Shown here one piece after another: positions 35,401-42,715 of a stretch of DNA of 43,117 nucleotides; within the stretch, counting starts at the first letter, position 1; each line of letters opens with the position of its first letter. The translations under genes and the position numbers were made by a program. The DNA is taken from NCBI GenBank assembly GCA_903845115.1, contig CAIMWE010000002.1:1-43117 (forward strand). Reading direction: 5' to 3'. This DNA comes from an uncultured Acidobacteriota bacterium. GTDB taxonomy: Bacteria > Acidobacteriota > Thermoanaerobaculia > UBA5066. Below the pieces are notes generated by a model. It did no database searches. It was not told where the DNA came from and was given only the letters and a program-made list of their open reading frames with translations.

Positions 35401-36766
35401 CTACATCGACCACTTCTCCGCCCGCTCCCCGCGGGGGGGGGGCGGTGGGTTCTACGTGCCGGTCGCGGCCGTCCAGAAGGCCTCGAGCTGGCGCGAGTTC
35501 CAGGGCGTGGTCCAGAAGTGGAATCCGCAGGGGGACGGAGGCGGCGAGGGGGGGCCGGCGCAGGGCGGCGATCCCGCGGGGGCCCTTCAGCAGGCCGACG
35601 TCGAGGACTACGCAGCCAGGAGCGGCTACCTCACGAAGCTCCTCGACTACTACCGGAACAAGCAGGCCCCGCTCAGAGCGGCGAGGGCCGGAGGGGGCGA
35701 GAAGGCCTCGCCCGAGCTCGTGGCCGCCGTCACCCAGTTCAAGAACAACGTGCTCCCGCTCCCCGACGTCGAGCTGAAAGCGTGGCGAAACCTGGTCGCG
35801 GGAGTCGACGGCGTCTCCCTGCGGGGTTACCACGCGTTCACGAGGAATCCCGCCGTCAGGCGCCATCCGACCTGGGGGGCCTCCCTCCAGATGGTGGAGA
35901 GGCGCGGGGCGAACCTGATCCGGGACGCGATCCGGCCGTCCTTCCAGCAGGCGCAGGAGCCGGTCGTCAAGAAGATCCAGACCACCTGCGTCGGGCAATT
36001 CCCGTTCATCCGGGAGAGCCAGCTCCGGCAGGAGCGGGTGAGCTACACGACGGGCTCCCTCATGAAGCAGAGCGGAGTCGGGGCGACCCCCGCCTACCGC
36101 CTCGACCTCGCGACGATCCCGCAGGGGCACTTCTCCGGCGTCCTGACCGACGTCGGGGTGCTGGCCGACGAGTACGCCATCAACCCCATCCTCTTCTGGG
36201 GCGAGGTCGACTTCGACTTCATCGGGGAGCCGCCCCGGAGCCTCCTCGCGGTGGCCCGCGGCTGGCAGATCTTCCTTTCGGGAGGGACCCGGGGCTCCTC
36301 GGTGATCAAGGAGCACAAGGTGGAAGTCCGGCCGGTGACGTTCACGCCGAGCCCGGGCAGGAGGTTCATGGGCGACCGCGTCAACGCGCTCTTCCTCTTC
36401 GACCGGAGCGTCTACATCCGGCCGTCCACCGACTTCAAGACCGGCAGGCAGCCCAGCCCCTTCGTCTGGCGGCTCGGCCCCCAGGACGCGCCGCTCTCCG
36501 TGACCGGCCGCAAGGAGGAGTCCGTCGGCGGCTGGAGCTCGAGCCTCGATCTCTACGGCGGCCCGCTGCGGTTCTTCTACTTCGTCCGTCTCGCGAGCGA
36601 GGACCGGGATCGGCGCGAGATGGACGACCCGGAGAAGGAGAGGGACCGCGACAAGACCTGGACGATCCGCGTCGTGATCCCGGATGCGGAGAAGCGCGAC
36701 GAACCGCTGGAGGGTCTCTTCGAGCTGGTCCTCGACGAGCCGCTCCCAGGGGTCCTCCCGGGGTAG
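32489..36766 (+). CDS. tssM: T6SS inner-membrane NTPase TssM (IcmF family)
   Basis: 1425 residues, longer than the usual 1100-1200. Two N-terminal membrane helices (about 16-33 and 41-59) precede a cytosolic NTPase domain with Walker A G126-EPQSGK132-ST, DTAG at 171-174 and a TKAD motif near 254. A third helix follows near 433-452, then the large periplasmic region that binds TssJ. A Gly-rich stretch near residue 981 (encoded over a G10 tract) and another near 1015 lie in an insert that helps explain the extra length. The NTPase motifs are intact. Central gene of the membrane complex. Confidence 0.95.
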   Translation: MYELLELLQRLPKPIKALGIVFLLIPVSYLLTRGLGIEKYWWVVVLGMIVIAVAVWAFGEFVKKGDSKRGQAFEGELRRDAEKVGASKQEVREALKELSAKWADASLQLQKTGLSIYSLPWYLLIGEPQSGKSTTLKNSGLEFPVGGDGLSGSGGTRNCDWWFANEAVILDTAGRFTFQEDAAPDASEWSTFLKLLKRYRRYCPINGVLVVVPCTSLLEDSPEELDRKAANIRGKLINLQRVLEIRFPVFVMITKADRILGFSEFFSKLDPVDQKQLVGWSNQVGPEKPYDIRTFDEVFENLLTRIHKLRLKFTANEEIVQNVDRIFVFPDELRAIKDPIKRYFQGIFVETRYDEPFVFRGFYFSSGVQQGKPIARATRELLGASAEGVLDNLEQIFKRSRPFFIKDFYEKKVFPEQGLISRTKAADEREKHVRWATWGLGALIVLMVIGGIAVPYYSLQAYVRPIQATVKKAEECAGKGPCRVAEAYDISVRLHQHRLEIQKKSWLFLMFFRGARTNELSTLLASINRKVYLEKVVVPVLADVEARMGSLDWEKAYDYKAFLNALESQLRWAAIQKPSPGDKPIVRPEDLRLAAAVPFIQSTKGVPWSQRSAEVDEWAAVAASNAPDVILAGVLTDKAEVDALKIPSPERPIKTFESYWTVASLLRWDYRLNTLLGLYAGKYRELIATADDPASRSLLSRSALTGKEFRKVYEEVGKHLATPRVASLDFPGVTPDVWERNLRADYVRLLEFKAVIPAVSDNRLETMIGQLKADHATLNSTSAQYVYLVAEDPQNKAKKAWTPSAAAVSPMLVAVSDYSDLEAFVTADKPQAVVEEAKGKSSPAERKKTIEDFSAKQRALKDKAVENLKALPAIPAEHQGETGFKKSQLEAFVDRTASVAFLFRTLPYAQTFLEREIGPGCDSVCYQRAFAKMMVDLGIASISEAEKVSSRADVKEMAGAVGRLMYDYLVRYIDHFSARSPRGGGGGFYVPVAAVQKASSWREFQGVVQKWNPQGDGGGEGGPAQGGDPAGALQQADVEDYAARSGYLTKLLDYYRNKQAPLRAARAGGGEKASPELVAAVTQFKNNVLPLPDVELKAWRNLVAGVDGVSLRGYHAFTRNPAVRRHPTWGASLQMVERRGANLIRDAIRPSFQQAQEPVVKKIQTTCVGQFPFIRESQLRQERVSYTTGSLMKQSGVGATPAYRLDLATIPQGHFSGVLTDVGVLADEYAINPILFWGEVDFDFIGEPPRSLLAVARGWQIFLSGGTRGSSVIKEHKVEVRPVTFTPSPGRRFMGDRVNALFLFDRSVYIRPSTDFKTGRQPSPFVWRLGPQDAPLSVTGRKEESVGGWSSSLDLYGGPLRFFYFVRLASEDRDRREMDDPEKERDRDKTWTIRVVIPDAEKRDEPLEGLFELVLDEPLPGVLPG
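35433..35442 (+). repeat. G10 homopolymer in tssM
   Basis: Ten consecutive G bases encode part of RGGGGGF around residue 981 of TssM. A one-base slip would truncate the periplasmic part. It may also be a sequencing weak point. Confidence 0.85.
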
Positions 36767-36775
36767 GGGAGCGGC

Positions 36776-37768
36776 GTGGCCTCGAACATGTTCTCGCGCT
36801 TCGTCGACAGGCTCTCCTCGTCGGGAGGGCCCCGGAGCGAGCAGTGCCCGCTCCAGCTGTACGGTAAGCTCCCCATCTACAAGGACTTCATCTCCTCCGG
36901 CCTGGGCGACGAGGGGGCCATCGAGTTCCGCGAGTGGATCGGGAACGGGTACAGCAAGAAGTGGGCGACCCGCGAGGGGTGCCGCGGGACCGAGATCCCC
37001 CCTTACACCTTCGTCCTCCCCTTGCCGGCCTCCCGGCGCGCCGTGGTCGGCTGCCTCTGGGGCAGCCACGACGAGGGGGGCCTCAGGCCCTTTCCCTTCG
37101 CGGCCTTCGCGGTGCTCCCGTCCGGGCGGAAGGTCTCGGACCCGACGACGGCGCTCTCCTACCTCGAGGTTTTCTACGAATGCGGCGCCTCCATTCGCCG
37201 CAATTTCCAGGGTGGTCGGACCGTGGCCTCCTTCTACGACTCCTTCCGGGGCGCGAGGGTCGAGCTGCCGATCGTCGGCCCGGAGGCCCTGGCCAAGGGG
37301 CTGGGCGAGGACCTCCAGAACGTCGCGGTCCAGGAATTCGCCACCGCCATCCTGGGAGAAGCCGCGGCGGTCCGCTGGCCCGGGCACCTCGAGGCCCTGG
37401 AGAAGGCCGTCCGGCAGAACGTGGGCGGAGGCGCCGTCCGGATCCCGCTCGGGGCGCTTCTCCCGCGGGAGATGCAGGTCCAGGTCTGGCTCTCCTGGCT
37501 CCGCCGGCGCGAGGCTCTCCCCGTTGGGGCTCTTCGCGGCGTCCTCGTGGAACGTTCCGGGGAGAGGGGCCGGGCCGTCCTCTTCTTCCGCGACCTGAAG
37601 GCCGACGACTTCCTCCTGCTCCATCCCGGCCGTTCGGACTACGACTGGGTGGAGGAGGTCGGCGGCGAGGCCCCCGCCGGAGGAGCCGGCCAGGAGGCCG
37701 AAGGTGAGCCGCCACCCGGGTGGGACGATCCCCTCCCGGCGCTCTTGGCCGGCGGTCGAGGCATTTGA
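36776..37768 (+). CDS. tagF: T6SS-associated protein TagF
   Basis: 330 residues, GTG start at 36776, nine bases after tssM; an in-frame ATG at 36788 is an alternative. The TagF domain is recognisable: LYGKLPIYKDFISSG, IEFREWI, YTFVLPLP and GCLWGSHDEGG..PFPFAAFAVLP. Elsewhere TagF acts as a post-translational repressor of T6SS, in some species within the threonine phosphorylation pathway, which suits the FHA and kinase-like genes in this locus. The C-terminal 40 residues are Gly/Glu/Pro-rich without a known domain. It ends the first T6SS transcription unit; a promoter and hcp follow. Confidence 0.88.
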   Translation: MASNMFSRFVDRLSSSGGPRSEQCPLQLYGKLPIYKDFISSGLGDEGAIEFREWIGNGYSKKWATREGCRGTEIPPYTFVLPLPASRRAVVGCLWGSHDEGGLRPFPFAAFAVLPSGRKVSDPTTALSYLEVFYECGASIRRNFQGGRTVASFYDSFRGARVELPIVGPEALAKGLGEDLQNVAVQEFATAILGEAAAVRWPGHLEALEKAVRQNVGGGAVRIPLGALLPREMQVQVWLSWLRRREALPVGALRGVLVERSGERGRAVLFFRDLKADDFLLLHPGRSDYDWVEEVGGEAPAGGAGQEAEGEPPPGWDDPLPALLAGGRGI

Positions 37769-37821
37769 CCGTGCCCATCGTGCTCGAGATCACGAATCTG
37801 TCGTTCCTGGGGCCAGGGGTC

Positions 37822-37850
37822 GTGACTTCCTGGCTCCGCGTCCCTAGATT
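37822..37850 (+). promoter_or_regulatory. Candidate promoter for hcp
   Basis: GTGACT (37822-37827) and TAGATT (37845-37850) are spaced by 17 bases. Each matches four of six consensus bases. The leader contains a strong GAGGAGGAAAG ribosome site before the hcp ATG, suited to high expression. The candidate tssA promoter has a similar GTGAC -35 box. Confidence 0.4.
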
Positions 37851-37888
37851 AGCTTCCAGCAAACGGAAACAGAACGAGGAGGAAAGAC

Positions 37889-38377
37889 ATGGCAGCTGTT
37901 GACTATTTCCTGAAGATCGATGGTGTCCAGGGCGAGAGCGCGGACAGCGAGCACCAGGGGGAGATCGACGTCCTCTCCTGGTCCTGGGGCGAGACCCAGA
38001 GCGGATCGATGGCGTACGGCGGCGGCGGTGGATCCGGGAAGGTCTCCATGCAGGACTTCCATTTCGTGATGCACGTCTGCAAGGCGAGCCCGAAGCTCCT
38101 CGAGGCCTGCGCATCGGGACAGCATTTCGGGTCGGCCACGCTGGTGGCCCGCAAGGCGGGAGACGGGCAGAAGAAGTACCTCCAGATCAAGTTCACGGAC
38201 ACGCTGGTGTCGTCGTTCCAGACGGGAGGATCCGGATCGGGTGACGTGGTTCCGGTCGACCAGATCAGCCTGAACTACTCCAAGATCGAGTACGAGTACC
38301 AGGCCCAGGAGAAGGGCGGCTCGACGGGCGGCGCGGTCCGGGCGGGCTGGGACCTCAAGACGAACAAGAAGGCGTGA
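37889..38377 (+). CDS. hcp: T6SS tube protein Hcp (TssD)
   Basis: 162 residues, ATG at 37889 behind a strong ribosome site. The opening AVDYFLKIDGVQGES, the SWSWGETQSGS block and the later DFHFVMHVCKASPKLLEACASGQHF segment are typical of Hcp. Hexameric rings of Hcp stack into the inner tube and carry small effectors. No C-terminal effector extension is present, so it is a structural Hcp. It has its own promoter and is followed by stem-loops, so it is probably expressed at a higher level than the membrane-complex genes. Confidence 0.95.
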   Translation: MAAVDYFLKIDGVQGESADSEHQGEIDVLSWSWGETQSGSMAYGGGGGSGKVSMQDFHFVMHVCKASPKLLEACASGQHFGSATLVARKAGDGQKKYLQIKFTDTLVSSFQTGGSGSGDVVPVDQISLNYSKIEYEYQAQEKGGSTGGAVRAGWDLKTNKKA

Positions 38378-38383
38378 ACCACT

Positions 38384-38413
38384 CCCCGCACTCCCGGTTT
38401 GCCGGGGGCGGGG
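38384..38413 (+). terminator. Compound stem-loop after hcp
   Basis: An outer CCCCGC/GCGGGG stem (38384-38389 with 38408-38413) encloses an inner CCCGG-TTTG-CCGGG hairpin (38393-38406), seven bases after the hcp stop. There is no T-run, so Rho-independent termination is uncertain; it may instead stabilise the transcript. Confidence 0.45.
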
Positions 38414-38435
38414 TCGGTCACGCAAGGGGACGGAC

Positions 38436-38466
38436 GGCGCCGCGGACCCGGGGAGGCCGCGGCGCC
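38436..38466. terminator. Strong hairpin between convergent hcp and tagJ
   Basis: GGCGCCGCGG (38436-38445) and CCGCGGCGCC (38457-38466) form a perfect 10-bp stem with an 11-base loop. It lies between the stops of two convergent genes, where a bidirectional terminator is expected. No T-run on either side. Confidence 0.5.
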
Positions 38467-38475
38467 CGGAGTCTC

Positions 38476-39282
38476 CTACTTCGGGTTGCCGCGCGGGTCG
38501 AAGGTGATGTCCGAAAGCTCGAAGAGGCCGACGGCGTCGTCGTCGACGAGGAAGGATCTCTGGCCGGCTCCCACCGTGAGGTCGTCCGCCAGGCTCTTCC
38601 AGTCGGTCATCCGGCCCAGCCGGATCAGGTCGTCGGCGCTGGAGGGCGAGCCGCTGTACAGGGCGAAGAGGAAGACGTCGCCCCGGGTCCCGTCGTCGGC
38701 CTCGATCTGGGCGCCCGGCCAGAGCAGGTCCCGGAGCTTCCTGGGGGGGCTGATCTGGATGCGCCGGGCCTGCTCCAGCGGGAACCAGGTGTACCGGCCC
38801 TTGAAGACCATCTCGAGGAACGGGCCGCAGAAGTCGTCGAAGTCGCGGAGGTCGGCGAAGGTCCGGTCCCCGGCCCGCCCCGGCATGGCGGGGCGCTCGT
38901 CCTCGGCGCTGTCGAGCAGCCCGCGGGCCTCGGCGAGCCTCCCCTGCCGGACCGCCTGCAGGGCGGCCAGGTGAGCCTCGACGTAGGCCGGGGGCGGCCT
39001 CAGGAAGGCCGGGCGCGCCTCGGCCGCGAAGACCCGGGCGCGTTCGCCCTCCGCTGCCAGCACCGAACGGTACATCTGAGCGGCCAGCTGCGAGGCCGGG
39101 TCGGCGGCGGCGGCGGCCGCGATCTGCTTCTCCGCCCGGCTCCACTCGCCGGCGAAGGCGAGGAGCTCGAAGAGGGCCGTGCGCAAGCGGGGGTCCGCGG
39201 GCGCGGCCTTGACTTCCCTGGTCAGCTCCTGGATCGCTGCCGTCAGGTTTCCGGCGTCCAGCAGCTCTTTCGTCGTCGGCAT
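38476..39282 (-). CDS. tagJ: T6SS accessory protein TagJ/ImpE
   Basis: ATG at 39280-39282 behind a GGAGGAGG site; 268 residues. The longer frame to 39363 is not needed. An N-terminal TPR-like helical region (TKELLDAGNLTAAIQELTREVKAAPADPRLRTALFELLAF) is followed by the ImpE-type C-terminal domain (FLEMVFKGRYTWFPLEQARRIQI, DLLWPGAQIEADDGTRGDVFLFALYSGS; only the ends of these long blocks are quoted as landmarks). TagJ proteins bind the sheath and the TssH ATPase in some systems. It is the only minus-strand gene in the T6SS locus, divergent from tssA. Confidence 0.85.
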   Translation of the reverse strand: MPTTKELLDAGNLTAAIQELTREVKAAPADPRLRTALFELLAFAGEWSRAEKQIAAAAAADPASQLAAQMYRSVLAAEGERARVFAAEARPAFLRPPPAYVEAHLAALQAVRQGRLAEARGLLDSAEDERPAMPGRAGDRTFADLRDFDDFCGPFLEMVFKGRYTWFPLEQARRIQISPPRKLRDLLWPGAQIEADDGTRGDVFLFALYSGSPSSADDLIRLGRMTDWKSLADDLTVGAGQRSFLVDDDAVGLFELSDITFDPRGNPK

Positions 39283-39353
39283 GGTGCGACCTCCTCCGCG
39301 GGGCCCGGATACCGCGGTACCGGTGGCCGGCCCGCGAGTCCCGAAAATTCCAA

Positions 39354-39382
39354 GTGACACCAACGATAGGATGAAATAAAGT
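39354..39382 (+). promoter_or_regulatory. Candidate promoter for tssA-tssB-tssC-tssE
   Basis: GTGACA (39354-39359, five of six consensus bases) and TAAAGT (39377-39382) are spaced by exactly 17 bases in a locally AT-rich stretch of the 134-base tagJ-tssA gap. A GGAGGA ribosome site at 39405-39410 precedes the tssA ATG. No sigma-54-type -24/-12 element was found. Confidence 0.5.
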
Positions 39383-39416
39383 CAGTGGTCAATTGCGGCC
39401 CGCTGGAGGATCATAA

Positions 39417-40517
39417 ATGGCTTCGCAGGTTGCGGTTCTAGATCTGGAGGTCTTGCTGGAGCCGATCGGGGGGGAAAACCCCTCCGGCGAGAGCTTCCAG
39501 TACCAGGGTCTTCACGACGAGATCCGGGAGGCCCGGCGGGCGGACGACGACCTCAACCAGGGGGAATGGAAGCGGGAGCTGAAAACCGCGGACTTCGACC
39601 GGGTCATCCAGCTGGCCGGGGAGGCCCTGAGGGCCAAGACCAAGGACCTCCAGGTGGCCGCGTGGCTGGTGGAGGCGGTGACGGTCGAACGGGGGTTTGC
39701 GGGGTGCCGCGACGGCCTCCGGCTGGTCTGCGGCCTTCACGAGAAGTACTGGGACACCTTCTACCCGGAGATCGACGAGGGCGACCTCGAGGCACGAGCG
39801 AACGTCCTCTCGTTCATGGACCGCCAGGTGGCCGACGCCCTCAAGAAGGTGCCACTGACCCTGTCCCCCGGTCTCAATTTCTCGTACATTCAATGGGAGG
39901 AGTCCCGTCCGTTCGACGTTCCCGACGGGCCGGGGGTGGGGGTCGACGCGGAGACCCAGGGGCGCCTGGCCGACCTCCGGGCGAAGGCCCTGGAAGAAGG
40001 CAAGACGAGCGGGGAGGAGTTCCGGAAGGCGAAGGGGGGAACCCGGCGCCCGTTCTACGAGGAGACTCACGCTCTCCTCGCTGAAGCCTGGGAGGCTTTC
40101 GTGAAGCTCGACCGGCAGATGGACGAGAGATTCGGGAGGCAGACCCCCGGGCTCGGCCTCGTCAAGAAGTCCCTCGAGGAGATCCGGCCGGTCGTCGAGA
40201 AGATCCTGAAGGAGAAGCGGATCCTCGAGCCCGACCCGGCGGAGGCAATGGCGCCTCCGGAGGCGGGGGATCCGTCGCCGGCGGCCTCGCCAACGGCCTC
40301 GACGGGGCCGGTCAGTTCCCGGCAGGAGGCCCTCGTCCGTCTCGCCGAGGTGGCAGACTACTTCCGCCGGACGGAACCGCACAGCCCCGTCTCCTACCTG
40401 GTCCAGCGCGCCGTCTCCTGGGGCCACATGCCCCTCGATACCTGGCTGGCCGAAGTGATCAAGGACGGGGGCGTCCTGGACAACCTCAGGGAGACCCTCG
40501 GGATCAAGAAGCAATGA
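39417..40517 (+). CDS. tssA: T6SS protein TssA (ImpA N-terminal family)
   Basis: 366 residues. The N-terminal ImpA domain is clear: LLEPIGGENPSGESFQYQ, then AAWLVEAVTVERGFAGCRDGL and KYWDTFYPEIDEGDLEARAN. A Pro/Ala linker (about 278-300) leads to a short C-terminal domain ending VSYLVQRAVSWGHMPLDTWL, as in short TssA proteins. TssA primes tube and sheath polymerisation at the baseplate or caps the distal end. First gene of the sheath operon; 109 bases separate it from tssB. Confidence 0.93.
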   Translation: MASQVAVLDLEVLLEPIGGENPSGESFQYQGLHDEIREARRADDDLNQGEWKRELKTADFDRVIQLAGEALRAKTKDLQVAAWLVEAVTVERGFAGCRDGLRLVCGLHEKYWDTFYPEIDEGDLEARANVLSFMDRQVADALKKVPLTLSPGLNFSYIQWEESRPFDVPDGPGVGVDAETQGRLADLRAKALEEGKTSGEEFRKAKGGTRRPFYEETHALLAEAWEAFVKLDRQMDERFGRQTPGLGLVKKSLEEIRPVVEKILKEKRILEPDPAEAMAPPEAGDPSPAASPTASTGPVSSRQEALVRLAEVADYFRRTEPHSPVSYLVQRAVSWGHMPLDTWLAEVIKDGGVLDNLRETLGIKKQ

Positions 40518-40626
40518 TCAAATGAGGACGCCGCGAAGCGTTGAGATCCGATAGCATTACAGCATGGCGAGAAGCTCCCGTGAACGGCCGGTCCGCCGGG
40601 TGTGACGGCGTCAGTCAGGAGGCAGC

Positions 40627-41166
40627 ATGGTCAAGAAAGAAAGCATCCAGCAGAAACTGAAGCGGGTCCGGCCGCCGCGGGTCCAGATCACCTACGACGT
40701 GGAGATCGGAGGGGCGATCGAGCTCAAGGAGCTCCCGTTCGTGGTCGGCGTCCTCGGGGACTTCTCGGGCATGCCCGACCAGCCGCTTCCCCGGCTGAAG
40801 GACCGGAAGATCATCGAGATCGACCGCGACAATTTCGACCAGGTGCTCGCGGGGATGGCGCCCCGCCTGCAGATGCGAGTCGAGAACAAGCTCGCGGGCG
40901 ACGGCAGCAAGATGGGGGTCGAGCTGAAGTTCAAGAGCCTCGAGGATTTCGAGCCCGACCGGCTCGTCCTGCAGGTGGAGCCGCTCAAGAAGCTCGTCGA
41001 GGCGCGCCAGAGGCTGTCGGACCTGATGTCCAAGGCGGACGGCAACGACAAGCTCGAGCAGATCCTTCAGGACGTCCTGAAAAACGCGGGGCAGCAGCAG
41101 AAGCTGGCCGAGTCGCTGGGACTGACAAACGAGCCCGCGCCGAAGAACGAGGAGCCCCATGAGTAG
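40627..41166 (+). CDS. tssB: T6SS sheath small subunit TssB (VipA)
   Basis: 179 residues with a GGAGG site before the ATG. The family signature is complete: SIQQKLKRVRPPRVQITYDVE, LPFVVGVLGDFSG, FDQVLAGMAPRLQMRVEN and the C-terminal KKLVEARQRLSDLMSKADGN. TssB pairs with TssC to form the contractile sheath around the Hcp tube. It overlaps tssC by eight bases, which fits coupled 1:1 synthesis. Confidence 0.97.
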   Translation: MVKKESIQQKLKRVRPPRVQITYDVEIGGAIELKELPFVVGVLGDFSGMPDQPLPRLKDRKIIEIDRDNFDQVLAGMAPRLQMRVENKLAGDGSKMGVELKFKSLEDFEPDRLVLQVEPLKKLVEARQRLSDLMSKADGNDKLEQILQDVLKNAGQQQKLAESLGLTNEPAPKNEEPHE

Positions 41167-42652
41167 CCGACTCGACAAGTCCAAGGGAAAAGCCGTCGAA
41201 CGGGAGGAGACAGGAGAGCCCGATCTCCTCTCCAAGATCCTCGACGAGGGTCGCCTGGCGCAGCACGAGGGGCAGGTCCAGCAGTCCAAGGACATGATCG
41301 CCGAGTTCGTCCAGGCGGCGATGCAGGGCCAGATGGTGGTGAGCAAGGACCTGGAGACCTCGATCATGGCGCGGATCGCCGCGATCGACCAGATGCTCTC
41401 CGCGCAGCTGAACGAGATCATGCACCAGCCGGCCCTTCAGAAGCTGGAGGGCTCCTGGCGGGGGCTCTTCCACCTCGTGTACGAGTCCGAGACGTCGACG
41501 ATGCTGAAGATCCGCGTCCTCAACGTCTCGAAGAAGGACCTCCTCAAGGACCTCGAGAGGGCGGCGGAGTTCGACCAGTCCGCGGTCTTCAAGAAGGTCT
41601 ACGAGGAGGAGTACGGCACGTTCGGCGGGGCTCCGTTCGGGGCTCTCATCGGGGACTACGAGTTCTCGAACCATCCCCAGGACATGATGCTTCTAGAGAA
41701 GATGGCGCAGGTGGCCGCAGCGGCCAACGCGCCCTTCATCTCGGCGGCGGCGCCGCAGCTCCTCGGCTGGGAGAACTACAACGACATGACCGAGGTGCGC
41801 GACCTCGCGAAGATCTTCGAGCGGACCGAGTACGCCAAGTGGCGCTCCTTCCGCGAGTCGGAGGACTCCCGCTACGTCGGGCTCACGCTGCCCCGCACCC
41901 TGATGCGGCTCCCCTACGGGGCGGACACCGTCCCGACGGAGACCTTCCGTTTCGAGGAGGACGTCGACGGCAAGGAGCACACCAAGTACCTCTGGGGCAA
42001 CGCGGCCTACTCCTTCGGGACGCGGCTCACCGAGGCCTTCGCGCTGCACGGCTGGTGCGTCGCCATCCGCGGCGTCGAGGGGGGCGGTCTGGTGCAGGGC
42101 CTGCCCGTCCACACCTTCAAGACCGACGAGGGCGACGTCGCGCTCAAGTGCCCGACCGAGATCGCCATCACGGACCGCCGCGAGAAGGAGCTCTCCGACC
42201 TCGGGTTCATCCCGCTCGTCCACTGCAAGAACACGGACTACGCGGCCTTCTTCGGAGCCCAGTCGTGCCAGAGGCCGAAGAAGTACGACCTCGACTCGGC
42301 CAACTCCAACGCCCGCCTGTCGACCATGCTCCCGCACATCTTCGCGGTCTCCCGCTTCGCGCACTTCCTGAAGGCGATGATGCGCGACAAGATCGGCAGC
42401 TTCATGTCCCGCAAGGACTGCGAGATGTTCCTCAATACCTGGATCGCGAACTACTGCTCGCCGGACGACACGGCGTCCCCCGAGACGAAGGCCCGGTACC
42501 CGCTCCGGGAAGCGAAGATCGAGGTGACCGAGATCCCCGGCAAGCCGGGCGCCTACCGCGCCGTCGCCTTCCTGCGGCCCCACTTCCAGCTGGACGAGCT
42601 CCAGGTTTCCCTCCGGCTGGTCGCGGACCTCCCGCAGTCGGCCCGGAAGTAG
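41159..42652 (+). CDS. tssC: T6SS sheath large subunit TssC (VipB)
   Basis: 497 residues, the usual size. Typical blocks are LEGSWRGLFHLVY, FGALIGDYEFSNHP, SAAAPQLLGW, YVGLTLPRTLMRLPYG, FRFEEDVDGKEHTKYLWGNAAY (described by its first and last residues FRFEE and GNAAY) and the C-terminal FLRPHFQLDELQVSLRLVADLP. The N-terminal 50 residues carry the segment that ClpV contacts in other systems. Forms the sheath with TssB. A 63-base gap with a hairpin follows before tssE. Confidence 0.97.
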   Translation: MSSRLDKSKGKAVEREETGEPDLLSKILDEGRLAQHEGQVQQSKDMIAEFVQAAMQGQMVVSKDLETSIMARIAAIDQMLSAQLNEIMHQPALQKLEGSWRGLFHLVYESETSTMLKIRVLNVSKKDLLKDLERAAEFDQSAVFKKVYEEEYGTFGGAPFGALIGDYEFSNHPQDMMLLEKMAQVAAAANAPFISAAAPQLLGWENYNDMTEVRDLAKIFERTEYAKWRSFRESEDSRYVGLTLPRTLMRLPYGADTVPTETFRFEEDVDGKEHTKYLWGNAAYSFGTRLTEAFALHGWCVAIRGVEGGGLVQGLPVHTFKTDEGDVALKCPTEIAITDRREKELSDLGFIPLVHCKNTDYAAFFGAQSCQRPKKYDLDSANSNARLSTMLPHIFAVSRFAHFLKAMMRDKIGSFMSRKDCEMFLNTWIANYCSPDDTASPETKARYPLREAKIEVTEIPGKPGAYRAVAFLRPHFQLDELQVSLRLVADLPQSARK

Positions 42653-42670
42653 CCGGAGCGTCGACAGTCG

Positions 42671-42702
42671 CGCCGGGCGGGGGGAGATCGCCCCGTCCGG
42701 CG
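42671..42702 (+). promoter_or_regulatory. 12-bp hairpin between tssC and tssE
   Basis: CGCCGGGCGGGG (42671-42682) pairs with CCCCGTCCGGCG (42691-42702) across an 8-base loop, with one G-U pair in RNA. No T-run follows and tssE starts 13 bases later. It may reduce read-through or protect the upstream sheath mRNA. Confidence 0.5.
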
Positions 42703-42715
42703 CCAGTTGCCCGCG

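Noticed and set aside
32264-37624. Very long open frame on the minus strand opposite tssL, tssM and tagF
   Set aside because: It is a product of high GC codon use in the real genes. The translation is rich in Arg, Leu, Gly and Val without any domain, and the plus-strand genes are unmistakable.
37889-38377. Hcp as a specialised effector-fusion protein
   Set aside because: Length is that of a plain structural Hcp and there is no C-terminal extension.
39283-39416. Sigma-54 (-24/-12) promoter, often seen for T6SS
   Set aside because: No TGGC-N8-TTGC-type element with correct spacing was found; a 17-base-spaced -35/-10 pair fits better.
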